From positions 41,718-105,717 of the forward strand of contig MQVO02000058.1 of the NCBI GenBank assembly GCA_001986395.2: a DNA stretch of 64,000 bases. The letters run 5' to 3'. This document shows, piece after piece, positions 1-10,057 of the stretch (position 1 is the first letter of the stretch; each line of letters begins with the position of its first letter). The notes below the pieces were generated by a model. That model saw only the letters and a list, made by a program, of their open reading frames with translations. It did not search any database and was not told the origin of the DNA. Source of the stretch: Irpex lacteus. Its lineage: Eukaryota; Basidiomycota; Agaricomycetes; Polyporales; Irpicaceae. Both the position numbers and the translations under genes were made by a program.

Positions 1-735
1 ATGCGTCCCTACACTCCTACTCCACACCTCAAGGCCTCAAGTCCCGTTTCCTATTCTCTCATCTTGCTGTATCGATAGACCCCTCTGTAGCCCTCTGACT
101 CACACCTTTGTATTTTTAGTTATCTATAGCTATATCCCTAGAGCCCCCGGTTTTGTTCCTACTTCACCACTGTATCCATAGTATTCCTGTCCCTCTTCGA
201 TCTCCCCATAGACGTCTTTCGTATTCTCTCATGTCCCCTTCCTGTGCATACTTACTTCATTCTACCTGTAGTCATAGTTCCTAGATTGCTCCGTTCAATT
301 CCTGTAGCCTTCAGCTCTTATTTAATTTATTAGTTTGCCGCTATAAGGCTGATATCATGAAAGTCACAAGGTTGAGTATTGTTAGAAGCGGCAATAGCGG
401 CGAATAAACTCAGAGACCCATATCCCGTTTTCGCGGTATCGCCCAACTAACATCACCTTCTCTATAGTATATACCAGCACTGCTTAACATACGCGAGCCA
501 CGTCAGGCGTCGGAAATGGCTGTCGCCGGGCCCCGGCCAAATTTGGTGAAGGTGGAGGTATCTCAGGCGTGTACCTACTACCTATTGACGATGACAAAAA
601 TTGGGCCTTATATGAAGCTGAGTCCCACACAAACCGACTGTGAGGAGTAGACACGATATGAAATGTATTATCCGACAAAAAGAGCGATCGACTACAGCAT
701 TGGAGCATAGAGGTACATCAAGCAACCATCGCACG
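1..735. other. No gene recognised (left edge)
   Basis: I see no convincing coding region, tRNA or repeat here. The first 350 bases are C/T-rich on the plus strand. The stretch lies downstream of the minus-strand Nup145C stop at 736 and may include its 3' untranslated region. Confidence 0.5.
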
Positions 736-3653
736 TCACGCTACCTCAACACTTTGAAGAAACCTCTCGTAAGCAGTCGCACGCAAATGTCCCAGCTTCG
801 TAGCCTCCGGTACTCTCGCCGTGCGCAACTGCGGACCGAGCTACAATACCAAACAACCGTTAGTATCACTGACATACACAATGTTGACTCAAACTCACAG
901 CAAGGGGCTTCAGTTGATCGAGACATGCCGTCAGTCCAGAAATCATCTCTGCCACTGCAGCCTCGTGGCGTATATCCCCGCGCCCGTTCAGGACTTCCGG
1001 CAGTTGCTGGATGAGCTTCGGCACGGTTCGTGAGACTTCTTCGATCTCTGCGGCTTCTGCAGCGTTCGGTGCCGTAAGGGTGTCCAGACGGTCACGAAGC
1101 TCAGGGAGGCGTGTCATCACATGAACGTAGTCCAGGAGAACCTAGAAATACGCGCTATCAGATTTCGAGACCCCTAGCATTTGAGATATGAACGTACTTT
1201 GCCGCGACTGTTCCACCCTTCTACATGCTGAGAAGACAAGTCTTTGAGGAGCTTTTCCAGCAGCACCAAATCCTTGCGTAGAATGGCATCGGGAGCCAAT
1301 TCAGTGATGACTAAGTCGTGTGCAGCCGTGAACAAGTGAGCGGAGAGATAGAGCTGGTAGGCCTCGTAGACCCGTCCTTGCGCAAGAGCGTATGTTGCCT
1401 GTGGCGCGTATAAGCCGATGGCTGGAAGCGTGATTACGAAAGTTTACCTTTGCTTCGTCGATCCAGGATGAAGGAAGCTTCAAACTTCCCAGAAGAACAG
1501 GCTCTCTCCACTCGTCTATTCTATGAGCGTTGCGAGCAAGCATCGCCTGGATGGCGCGTTTACGGCTAAATGTGAACAGACACAATCAGCACGACGCAGC
1601 GTAAGCCTACGTAGAACAACGGGACTCACCCGGCTGATCCTTCCAAGTGCAACAGCACGAAGACAGCCTCTGACAACATGCCTATCTCCTCTAGCTGCAG
1701 TGCATAGCTATTCGCCAGCAAGTCCGCACTCGGGCTGTGATTCTCAACGTCACCGTCGTCCTCCGCGCCTTCGGTGCGCTGACCATCAACGCTGGTATCA
1801 CCTCTGTCCGCAAAATCCCGCACGCGGAGTGATCTCGACAGGAGGATGTACAGGTGCCAGGGTAGACGGAAATCTGATGGTGAGGGGCTGAAGGAGAACG
1901 GCGTGAGGACGTCTGAGAGGAGGTGGTCAGGGTTGGCGAAGAGCTTGATGAGCGAGAAGAGCACGTCTGGTGGTGTGGCTTCTGCGGGTAACTTCCAAGC
2001 GGCCTTGGGAGATGAAACTCCTTCGCGGTACCATGGTGTTGGAGGAGCGGCGTGTGGGGAGTCCTCTTCGAGGAGCTCCTCGTACGCTGCCAAAGAGTCG
2101 GCTATACTGGCGTCAAGCGACTGTCCGAACCAGAGGTGCAGCCCGAACGCGCGCTTCCAGTCCAATCCTTTCCCTACCGACAGGTCCGGACAGCGCTCAA
2201 GACCAGTGCCTTTTGAGCCCTCCAGAACGTCGACTATGCCTGCGAGGAGAGCGTATATCTTGCGAATATGTTCGTCCACGTGGGCATCGATTTTTTGCTC
2301 CCGCCATATATCCAGTTGACGGCGAATGTCGCCTCTGAAGTCGGCGTCGCCGCCCACTTGCGAGATCAAAGTTGCCAACTTGACGTTGGAAGAGTCCAAC
2401 GCGACTTCACACGCTCGGTCGACTTGGTTGCCTGTCAGCAGCGAAAAGACGGCGCGAGCCCAGCCTTGTTGACCAGCGAACGATTCGTCTACTTCGGTTT
2501 CGACAGTGGGAGAAACGGCGTCCTGCAGCCAATTTGATAACTCGAGTTTGCGCCGCAAAGTCTCTACACGACTGCGCGTATTCTTATCGATGTCATCGGG
2601 TAAACGCAGGTCAAGGGGGTCGAAGAGAGCGTGTCCAAGGCGGAACAGTGAAGCTTCGAATGATTTGTCGTTGGGAGGGTAGAGGCGCGCCAAAGAAGCG
2701 AATGTAAAGGTTGATTTGGGTATTGCTTGCAATACACCGTCATCGTCCGGTTCAATCACCGTATTGTCGAGATGTACGGAGAGCACTTTGAAAGCGACAT
2801 CTTCCGCTTCCGTGGTTGAAGAGGCAATCAGAGGTACGGTAGAGACGGTGACCAGAGAGGTGTTGGCTGAGGGGGCACTGCACAAATAACATTAACGTAA
2901 TGCCCCGTATCACTAGAAAATGAAAATACACGCCTATTATTCCACGGTGCAGTCAACCCGCCCACATGGGCCAAAGTGCCCCTTGGTCCCCACCCGACAC
3001 GGAACGAGCGACCCAATGACAATCCGGAGTCAATGACGGAGCCCTCATGTCCCGTCACTGCTGAGGCGGAACTCTCCACTCGGGCATATTTTCGTGACGG
3101 TCTGTATGGTTCTGGCTCGACATCATGAGCGAAGGATGGCCGCTATGGAATGGTCAGGAACATTAAGCCTTCTAGTTGCGCCACGCACCTGTCTCGAGTC
3201 CGCGCGTAACCCTTCTCCGTCTGAGTCCCTGCTATGTTTACGACCAATGGTAGCAGGAGGCAGTAATGCCTTTCTTGAGGGCTCCGGACGCGATATATCC
3301 TGTATCACGGCGGCCTCTTCTGGGGCGTGAAAGAGTGATGTTTGCATCACCAACATTTTCTGCCGGTCTATACCAAGCTGTCGTGCTCGTGGTATCAAGC
3401 TCGGGTCGGCAAGCCGCACGTTGTCCATTGTGTCGTCCTCCAGTTCTGAGTCGTCCTCCTCGTCCCCTTCCTCCTTCTCCCCGTCATCCGAGTATTCATC
3501 GTCATCTTCTGGCTCTACTTCTTGTTCTATGGGCGCAATTGCGCGTTTCGTGGAAGGTCCAGCACCAGATGGGACTCCGCGGGCATCATAGCTTTCATCT
3601 GACGACGAGCCATCCTCGTCGCTGTCATTTGCAAAAGCCGAGAACCGCGTCAT
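736..3653 (-). CDS. NUP145C: Nucleoporin Nup145C / Nup96 (Y-complex scaffold)
   Basis: This is the helical scaffold nucleoporin of the Nup84/Nup107 (Y) complex, which builds the nuclear pore and mRNA export platform. I read seven exons on the minus strand: 3653-3189, 3142-2932, 2866-1630, 1565-1448, 1398-1198, 1141-899 and 840-736. They sum to 2580 bases (859 residues) without an internal stop. Family marks are an acidic N-terminus starting MTRFSAFANDSDED, the motif SFRVGWGPRGTLAHVG in exon 2, FEASLFRLGHALFDP and LRRKLELSNWLQDAV in exon 3, and AIQAMLARNA in exon 4. The Nup96 helical domain fills the rest. The last intron has a TACTAAC branch site. There are no FG repeats and no autoproteolytic Nup98 domain upstream, so this is a stand-alone Nup145C. 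It diverges from RPA3. The family call is secure; single splice sites are by eye. Confidence 0.9.
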
Positions 3654-4054
3654 GATTCAACCTCTTCGCGTAGTTTTGGATGAGAGGCCCGTTAACGTTC
3701 AATGGGTGGAGTTGAGAGCACCAAGATCGCCAGAGCAAAAGGAAGAATTCAAGATGAAAGTTCCACTACCAGCACGATGCTCTGGCCGCAGGAGAAAGCA
3801 AGCAAAGCTGGAAACTCGTAAGACTGGAGTGTTATGTCGGTCAAGGCCAAACCACCGAAGGCACTGGCGCTGTCACGGGCGGCGTGACAGCATGCGCCTA
3901 TAAGGGGGAATGTGACCGACGCGTTGTACTGTCACGCAGACGAACGCGTCGATCATTTACCGTTCCTTACCACCACCAGTCACATACCTCACAAGCTCAA
4001 TATGTACGTGTTGCATTCATAACAAACATAGATACAGTTCTGAACAACCATAGA
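3654..4054. promoter_or_regulatory. Shared divergent promoter of Nup145C and RPA3
   Basis: The 401 bases between the two divergent start codons must hold both promoters and 5' leaders. I see no clear TATA box. The length fits compact bidirectional promoters of fungal housekeeping genes. This is inferred from gene layout only. Confidence 0.5.
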
Positions 4055-4547
4055 ATGTCCAACCAAACATCGCCTCGCGTCAATTCTGCCCGGTTGGGTG
4101 ACTACGTCAATCGCACAGTCAGGCTGACGGGTAAGGTACTTCGTGTAAGTGTTACCTTTCAAGCTCACAATAATAGTCGACTTATACAACCCACCCAAGT
4201 TTAGCGACTCGTCTGAAGACGTTGTTTTGCAAGCTAGTGACGGAGGAGAAGTAAAGGTTGTACTGATTCCGGTGCGTGATTTGATTGCCTGGAAATGATC
4301 ACCTGCTCATGTACCCATCCAGGGATCGGCATCTGCAATATCGTCGACCTTTGTGGAGATAATAGGAATAGTCCAGAGTGCAGACACAATCAAGGCTCAA
4401 GCGTGTCTCAACGCTGGTGACGACCTCGGCAAGCCTCTCTCTTCTTTGCAAATCAAGATACATCTAACGCCTATGGCAGACTTAGACATCGTCGACTTTG
4501 TAGTCGAGAAATGGCATGATCCAAAATTCGAAAGTCTATTTGCATAA
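4055..4547 (+). CDS. RPA3: Replication protein A subunit 3 (RPA14 / Ssb3)
   Basis: This is the smallest subunit of the heterotrimeric single-strand DNA-binding protein RPA, an OB-fold protein that holds the trimer together in replication and repair. The start ATG at 4055 gives MSNQTSPRVNSARLGDYV, then NRTVRLTGKV, the conserved QASDGGEVKV strand, and VEIIGIVQSADTI. The C-terminal helix ends FESLFA. Three exons: 4055 to about 4142, 4177-4271 and 4323-4547 (135 residues). The first intron is ambiguous. Donor 4143 gives a 34-base intron and keeps the GKVL motif; donor 4131 gives a 46-base intron but loses it. The length is typical for RPA3. It diverges from Nup145C. Confidence 0.85.
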
Positions 4548-4986
4548 ACGTTCAGAATACTTTCTCTCTGTGTAATTCTACGTCGTCTTGCTTTCATGTG
4601 TCTGTAAAATGCTATCGCCTCGCCTTTTGTGCTCTCATTCACTCTCCCGCGCCTTTGTACCGATCACCTGGGCTCTATTGTAGCCTTCTCATGGCTTCGG
4701 GGCTATGTTTGCGCGACGTACGTCTTTTATTGACCTTTACGATGCTGGCTTCTGACGAGAGATGTGTTTGCACACAGGTCTCACGAACGTCGTCTCCAGC
4801 GATAGAGCGGGACACTACCTCAATACAAACAAGAGAAAGGGACAGCCCTTGAAACATATCGATATATTAAAACTCAATCACATGGCCAGCCCATAAACCC
4901 AAAATCAGATAAAGGAGGATTCAATCCAGTAGCAGGTAAGCTCTGCGAAATGAACAAAAACGTGTTATCTTCGTCGGGCGAAGACT
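4548..4986. other. Convergent intergenic region
   Basis: It lies between the RPA3 stop (plus) and the first DUF3455 stop (minus), so it should hold the two facing 3' untranslated regions. I see no further gene or repeat. Confidence 0.5.
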
Positions 4987-5853
4987 TTAGAACGAGCCCC
5001 CATAGAACGCTGATATTACAGAACGATCAGAATTGACCTCAACTCTTATCAAAAGTACTCACCATAGAGCGAAGTGTATCTAACGAAGATCTCCGGAGAG
5101 CCAGGGGCGCACTGTAAACATATATCAGTAAGTGGCCTCTCTGCGAGTAAGAGTTATTACTTACAGAGGCAGGAGGTTGACCACCATTAGTCTCCAACCT
5201 GAAGATCTGGTTGGCCAAATTGCCAGACGCGCCGTTCAGGCTGAGCCAATCGACATTGACCGAGGGGTCCGTAGGAGCGGGGATATCTCCCGTCTTAGCA
5301 CCAACGACGAAGGCATCGGCATGGCCGGCCTCACTGGCAGAAGTGAAGTCCCACTTGGGGGAAAGAGCAGTGCCAGCAGCGTTCGGGACGAAGTAATGTT
5401 GTCCAAGAACGGCGGTGGAATGGAGCTTGTCCAGAGTCTGAATCACCTTGGCGGGTGTCCAGGACTTGGGTGCGATCTTCCATGCGTCGAAGGCCAGTTT
5501 GGTTATCGACGCGTACGAGTCGCTGGAGTGAAGGCAGGAGACGTCGAAAATCTCGGCGTAGGCTCCTGCGGAACTACGCGAAGGGAGTCGGACGTGAGTT
5601 ACGGAATATGGGAGGTTGAAAGAGTGACTGACGTGTATGTACCGGCAGCGCTGCAGGTGTAGTTTTGAGTACCGATGCCGATACCCAAAAACTTGGGGGC
5701 GGTCGCAATGGCTGCCGCGAGCGGGGTGCCGGTGGTACTCGTAGGGAACTCGAGGGCGACGTTGGAAAGGTCGCAGTGGGAAGTTTTGGCGGGGGCCGCG
5801 AAGGCGGTGTAGGTAGAACCAAGGAGCGTAACAAGAAGAGAAGTGAACCTCAT
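4987..5853 (-). CDS. Secreted DUF3455 protein, copy 1
   Basis: A member of the fungal DUF3455 family, often mislabelled malate dehydrogenase; its biochemical role is unknown. Four exons, 5853-5633, 5573-5165, 5111-5063 and 5009-4987, sum to 702 bases (233 residues) with no stop. Residues 1-19 (MRFTSLLVTLLGSTYTAFA) form a signal peptide ending at an AxA-type site. Conserved blocks are GTQNYTCSAAGTYTSAGA, EIFDVSCL, VLGQHYFV, LSPKWDFTSA, GDIPAPTDPSVNVDWLSL and the C-terminal VRYTSLYAFYGGSF. Intron positions and phases match the next two genes, so the three are tandem paralogues. A TATA box lies about 110 bases upstream of the start. Confidence 0.88.
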
Positions 5854-5962
5854 CTCGAAAGTGGGTAAGGAATGTCGGAAGTGCAAGGAATGGGAGGTGA
5901 AAGGAAGGGAGAGGAGAAGGTGAGTTCAGGACTCTTTGCGATTCACAGTTGTTCGTGATTCG

Positions 5963-5971
5963 CCTTTTATA
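5963..5971 (-). promoter_or_regulatory. TATA box of DUF3455 copy 1
   Basis: The minus strand reads TATAAAAGG about 110 bases before the ATG at 5853. The same sequence sits at a similar distance before copy 2. Confidence 0.55.
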
Positions 5972-6729
5972 CACAATTTACCCTGTTAATTGACAGACTA
6001 CCGCAATTGGCCCTTGATTAGGCCATCCGACACTGAACCAGACTGAACCCGACGAACCACTCACAGTTCGCCTCAAGCTCCATCACGGTGATTAAGATGG
6101 GATGTTATAAGCGTCAATGACATTTTGACAGATCGACGGGGTTATTGAACGTCTCTGCGACAGGCAGTTGAAGCGAGGCGCCAGGCACACCCATACGGAA
6201 CCGGTAAGGTCGCACTGTTCACGATTCCTCTGTGTCAAGCGTACGCGTTGCATGGCGACCTCGAGACGTTTGAGGTGGTATGACTTGCTGATAGGGGGCG
6301 AAATAGGGCGAAATATACAGTGGATATTGATGCCACACGGAAGATCTAGGGCTTAGCCGCGATCGAAATAAGGTTGCAACGCAGTACATGGCCGCGGCGC
6401 TTATATCCGTGAGTACGAGAAAATACGCCATACATTCAGAGTTATCGACGTGTCCTGACATACGCATCACAGACACTGCCTCTTTCGTGAGGTAAATGTA
6501 GCCGCTCGCTGTTCACCGTCTGATTTATGCTGATGTGGTGGAGGGACGTTTAAACTGGGACGCGTCTTTCTCTCATGATGCTGTGAGTTGAGAACGCAAT
6601 ACGATGATTCATCACGATGTACTAATGACAATGTTTTACAGGAACCCGATGACATCCCGCAGATCTGCTGGACGGAAAAGAGAAGCGCCAGGATGAAAAC
6701 CTTCATGACTTTCAGCCACCGTCCTTTGC
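5972..6729. other. Intergenic between DUF3455 copies 1 and 2
   Basis: No gene recognised. It holds the upstream promoter of copy 1 and, near 6730, the 3' region of copy 2. Short open frames on both strands lack family resemblance. Confidence 0.45.
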
Positions 6730-7623
6730 CTACAAACTCCCACCGAAGAACCCTATGTAACATTCAGTTGCAGTGAGTCGTGACTGGTAACAAAATAGTC
6801 GGGATTGTTCATGCTTACAGTATTGGGAGGTATAACGAACAAATATCTCAGGGGAGCCTGGCGTGCACTGTAGAATGGAGCAATAAGTCTCTTTTCCCAG
6901 CATCGATCAGCGCTGACCGGTGATCACTCACAGAAGTCGGGGGCTGCCCACCGCGAGTCTGGACTCGGAATACCTGGTCAGCAAGGTCACCCCCAGCGTT
7001 GCTCAAACTGAGCCAGTCAATGTTGACTGTGGGATCAGTGGGCGCGGGGATGTCTCCCGTCCTTGCACCGATAACGAAGGCGTTGGAGTTGCCAGCGAAA
7101 CTGGCGGACGTAAAGTCCCATTTGGGCGAGAGTCCTGTGCCAGAGGGGTTGGTGATGAAGTAGTGCTGTCCGAGGACCTCTGGCGAGCCGATTCCGGCAA
7201 GCGTGTCGATGATGTCCTGGGGTGTCGTGGAGGCCGGGGCAGCCTCCCAGGCAGCCAGGGCGGACGTGGTGAGACCGTCGAACGAGCTCGGCGGCAGGCA
7301 GGAGATGTCGAAGAGCTCCGCCAGCGCACCCGCAGAGCTGCAAAGGGGTTCATGTCAGAAAACGTTGATGAGTCAATGCAATGGACTTGAACGTACGTGA
7401 AGGTACCTGCGCTGCTGCAGGTGTAGTTCTGGGTGCCGACAGCAAGACCGATGAACCTTGGACCGCTGGACAAGGGCGTCGCAAGGGGTGTACCGGACGT
7501 GCTGGTGGGGATCGACAGCTTGACCGAGGAGACATCGCACTGTGTCGGCAATGATTTCGTTGGTGCCGCCAGCACGACGGAGGTGCACGCCAGGAATGCC
7601 ATGAAGGACGATGTGAACTTCAT
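6730..7623 (-). CDS. Secreted DUF3455 protein, copy 2
   Basis: The second tandem DUF3455 gene. Four exons, 7623-7397, 7337-6932, 6867-6819 and 6752-6730, sum to 705 bases (234 residues). The signal peptide is MKFTSSFMAFLACTSVVLA. Conserved blocks are FIGLAVGTQNYTCSSAGTFT, ALAELFDISCLP, VLGQHYFITNPSGTGLSP, GARTGDIPAPTDPTVNIDW, GGQPPTS and a C-terminal YTSQYWFFGGSL. Two introns split codons exactly as in copies 1 and 3; the tiny last exon of 23 bases is conserved in copy 1. It is closest to copy 1 by eye. Function is unknown; the signal peptide points to the cell wall or medium. Confidence 0.9.
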
Positions 7624-7708
7624 CTTTGGAGAATGTGTCTGGGGTGGAAGAGGTATGTCTCTGGAGGAGGTCGGCCCTATTCCGTCTTCAACAGCATCAG
7701 CAACTGAG

Positions 7709-7717
7709 CCTTTTATA
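7709..7717 (-). promoter_or_regulatory. TATA box of DUF3455 copy 2
   Basis: The minus strand reads TATAAAAGG about 85 bases upstream of the ATG at 7623, matching the box of copy 1. Confidence 0.55.
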
Positions 7718-8580
7718 CCTCACCGTTGTACAGGATAACGGTAAAATTTCCCCATTTTCTACCGCTTGTGTCTTGTTTCACTCACAGACGTGACCGGTGG
7801 AAGAATGCAGGCGCAGTTCTTGCCGTTTTTGCCGCACTATTGGGTCCATGACACTGACATAGCGTGGCGTTTATGTGGCGGTTAGGAATGTGCGCTATTG
7901 CCTCTGTGTTTTAATTGACTCGGGGACCTGGCAATGCTGGCTGGCGCGGTGTATTGCGTATATACGTTCCAAGCCTTTTTGGAGCGCGCCCCAGTGAGTC
8001 ATCTGGATGGAATCCACGGTCATGTTCAGCGAACACTTACTTGAATCCATGCCCTCCATGTGGTCCATGTAGTACCTCATCCTTCGCAGCCCGTTTCGTG
8101 ACAACTCTATAGATGTTGTCCATGAAGACCTTGGCGTCTGGCGCCACGGATGAATGCCACTGATCATCTTAGCAAACGTATGCAATGATGAGTTGTATAA
8201 ACGGTGCTAGCGGAGACTTAGAGCACGCAATTTTGCTGCATGATCGCGTTCACAACGCTGGGTACTCAATTGCTGTCAGATGGAAGAGCGTCAGAGCGTC
8301 TGACTGTTTCACGGCGTCCCCTCCTTCGCGGGTCCATATGGATGACGGATCCCATGAACGTGCATTGACCGGATCCGTAGGCCGATAAGTCGTTTATATG
8401 AAGTTGTCAGATACATAAAGCCCGCGTTCCACAACCAACCTCAGCGAGGGCGTCAAAGTGCTTTTTTCCGAGTACAGCCCATCTCTGTGCTCGGTCGTAC
8501 CTCCTGAAACTGCCAAAAGTGGTAAACATTGCGCTGCGTTCACGTCGCGGACTCCCTGTAGGCCGATGGTCCAAAAGAAA
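7718..8580. other. No gene recognised
   Basis: I see no supported coding region. Short frames on both strands lack motifs and have no matching splice signals. Confidence 0.45.
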
Positions 8581-8581
8581 G

Positions 8582-8586
8582 AAAAA
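8582..8586 (-). terminator. RNA polymerase III terminator of tRNA-Leu
   Basis: The minus strand shows a T5 run nine bases after the tRNA discriminator base, followed by more T-rich sequence, as expected for Pol III termination. Confidence 0.7.
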
Positions 8587-8595
8587 TTCCACAGC

Positions 8596-8688
8596 TGACA
8601 GTGACGAGATTCGAACTCGCGCGGGAAACCCATCACGGATTTAGCTCATGGCCTAAACGTGACGCCGTAACCACTTGGCTACACTGCC
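8596..8688 (-). tRNA. tRNA-Leu(UAG) with a 13-base intron
   Basis: The minus strand folds as a class II tRNA. The acceptor stem is GGCAGTG with CACTGTC (one G-T wobble) and discriminator A. The D stem is GCC/GGC around AAGTGGTTAC. The anticodon stem is TCACG/CGTGA, the variable arm TGGGTTTCCCGC has a GGG/CCC stem, and the T arm is GCGAG-TTCGAAT-CTCGT, which carries the B box. The anticodon loop reads TTTAGG, giving anticodon TAG, followed by the intron CCATGAGCTAAAT and then C. The intron bases CTAAA can pair with TTTAG, the usual anticodon-intron helix. Mature length is 80 bases. The discriminator A and long arm fit leucine; a T5 terminator follows. Confidence 0.9.
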
Positions 8689-8699
8689 ATGTTTGGTTA

Positions 8700-9010
8700 G
8701 GCGACTCTATAAACATATATGTTAACATGGACATATACCCTCCTCCACCGCGACAGATGCATTCAACGAACGATATTGTCTTTCCATGGGCAGGACGCTT
8801 TGCAATAGCCGTCAACGTGTTAATACTCCTATAAGGTAGATATACAAATTATCTAACTACACTATCATATACCGCCGGGTGCCTACTACTCGAACGCGAA
8901 TACCAGTAAGTAGCAGCGGGAGGGAAATTGTGCATGTAAGAGTCCAAGAAATCTCTGCTATAATGTTCGCTTTCTGCCATGCTGCATAAACTGATTCAAT
9001 CGTGAAGTGG
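8700..9010. other. Intergenic, nothing recognised
   Basis: This lies upstream of the tRNA gene and downstream of DUF3455 copy 3. I see no gene or repeat. Confidence 0.45.
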
Positions 9011-9953
9011 TTATGAATGAGTGGCGTTTGAGGGGCCTCCGAGCTTTCCCCCGAAGAACCCTGGGATTGAAGGCAGGTCAGCTTGAGAAACCGCGTAAAG
9101 AATGAGTGATCACGTACAATAGAATGATGAGTATTTCACGACGATATCTGGGGATTGTCCAAACGTGCACTGTGATGGAGAACGTAATTAGAAACGCTTT
9201 TGTAGGATGGCCGTGAGAAAGACCCACGCTGGCCGGAGGCTGGCCACCGATCGTGTTAGTCCTGAAGACTTGATCTGCTATCTGTCCGCCCTTATCGTGG
9301 CCAATATTGGCTACGTTCAACCACGCGATGTCTGTCGTTCTGTTGGGTGCCGGAACGTTGCCCACTCCTTGCCCCACGAAGACAGCCTCGCCAACACCGA
9401 CAAACTTCGGGTTGCCCGAAGACCTAAAGTCCCACTTTGGAGACAAGCCTTGCCCGGTGACAGGATTGGAGACGAAGTAGTGTTGGGCTAGGACCTCAGG
9501 CGGATTGGACTCGTGGAAGAACTCGATAAAGTCTTGGATAGTAAGAATGGGGAACGTGTTCCAGGCATTGAACAAAGGGATTTGAACGTCGTTGAAAAAT
9601 GTTGCGTTGACGAGGCAGCTGACATCAAACAGTTCAGCAACGGCCCCGACGTTCCTACAGATCACAGTAAGCGCTTTGAACTTCTAACTTCATCAAACAT
9701 AGAGCTGAACGTACGTAAAGTTATTCGACTGAGTGCAAGTGTAGTTCTGTGTTCCAAATGCGAGGCCCACGAATGTGGGCGTAAAGTTGGCTTGGAAGGC
9801 GTTGTTGATAGGACTGAGGTTTATCTTGCTGGCACTGGTGGAGATATCGCATCCGACGTGACCACCAAAAGCAGCTAAACGATCGAACTCCTGTGTATAT
9901 TTGGCCGCGGACGAGGCGAAGAGTGTCTTGATGAGTCCTGACACAGCAACCAT
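9011..9953 (-). CDS. DUF3455 protein, copy 3 (divergent)
   Basis: The third DUF3455 gene. Exons 9953-9715, 9654-9228, 9169-9118 and 9060-9011 sum to 768 bases (255 residues). Conserved blocks are FVGLAFGTQNYTCTQSNNFT, GAVAELFDVSCL, VLAQHYFVSNPVTGQGLSP, VGNVPAPNRTTDIAWLNV, GGQPPASC and YSSFYWFFGGKLGGPSN. Intron phases equal those of copies 1 and 2, but the protein is clearly more diverged, with a longer C-terminus. From the chosen ATG the N-terminus (MVAVSGLIKTLFASSAAKYT) is only a weak signal peptide; an ATG at 10016 in the same frame is also possible. Function is unknown. Confidence 0.85.
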
Positions 9954-10050
9954 GACTTTGGGAGGCGAGAGGGGCGAAGGGAAGGGAGGAAGAGGCTTGA
10001 ACGGTAAGACTGTCACGGTGGATGCATTTGCTAGCTTCCAGAATTCCAGT

Positions 10051-10057
10051 CTTTATA
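10051..10057 (-). promoter_or_regulatory. TATA-like box of DUF3455 copy 3
   Basis: The minus strand reads TATAAAG about 100 bases upstream of the ATG at 9953, in the same relative place as the boxes of copies 1 and 2. Confidence 0.45.

Noticed and set aside
1626..2885. Long open frames on the plus strand opposite the Nup145C exon (for example 1846-2319).
   Set aside because: They are shadows of the minus-strand coding exon; the minus frame carries the conserved nucleoporin motifs.
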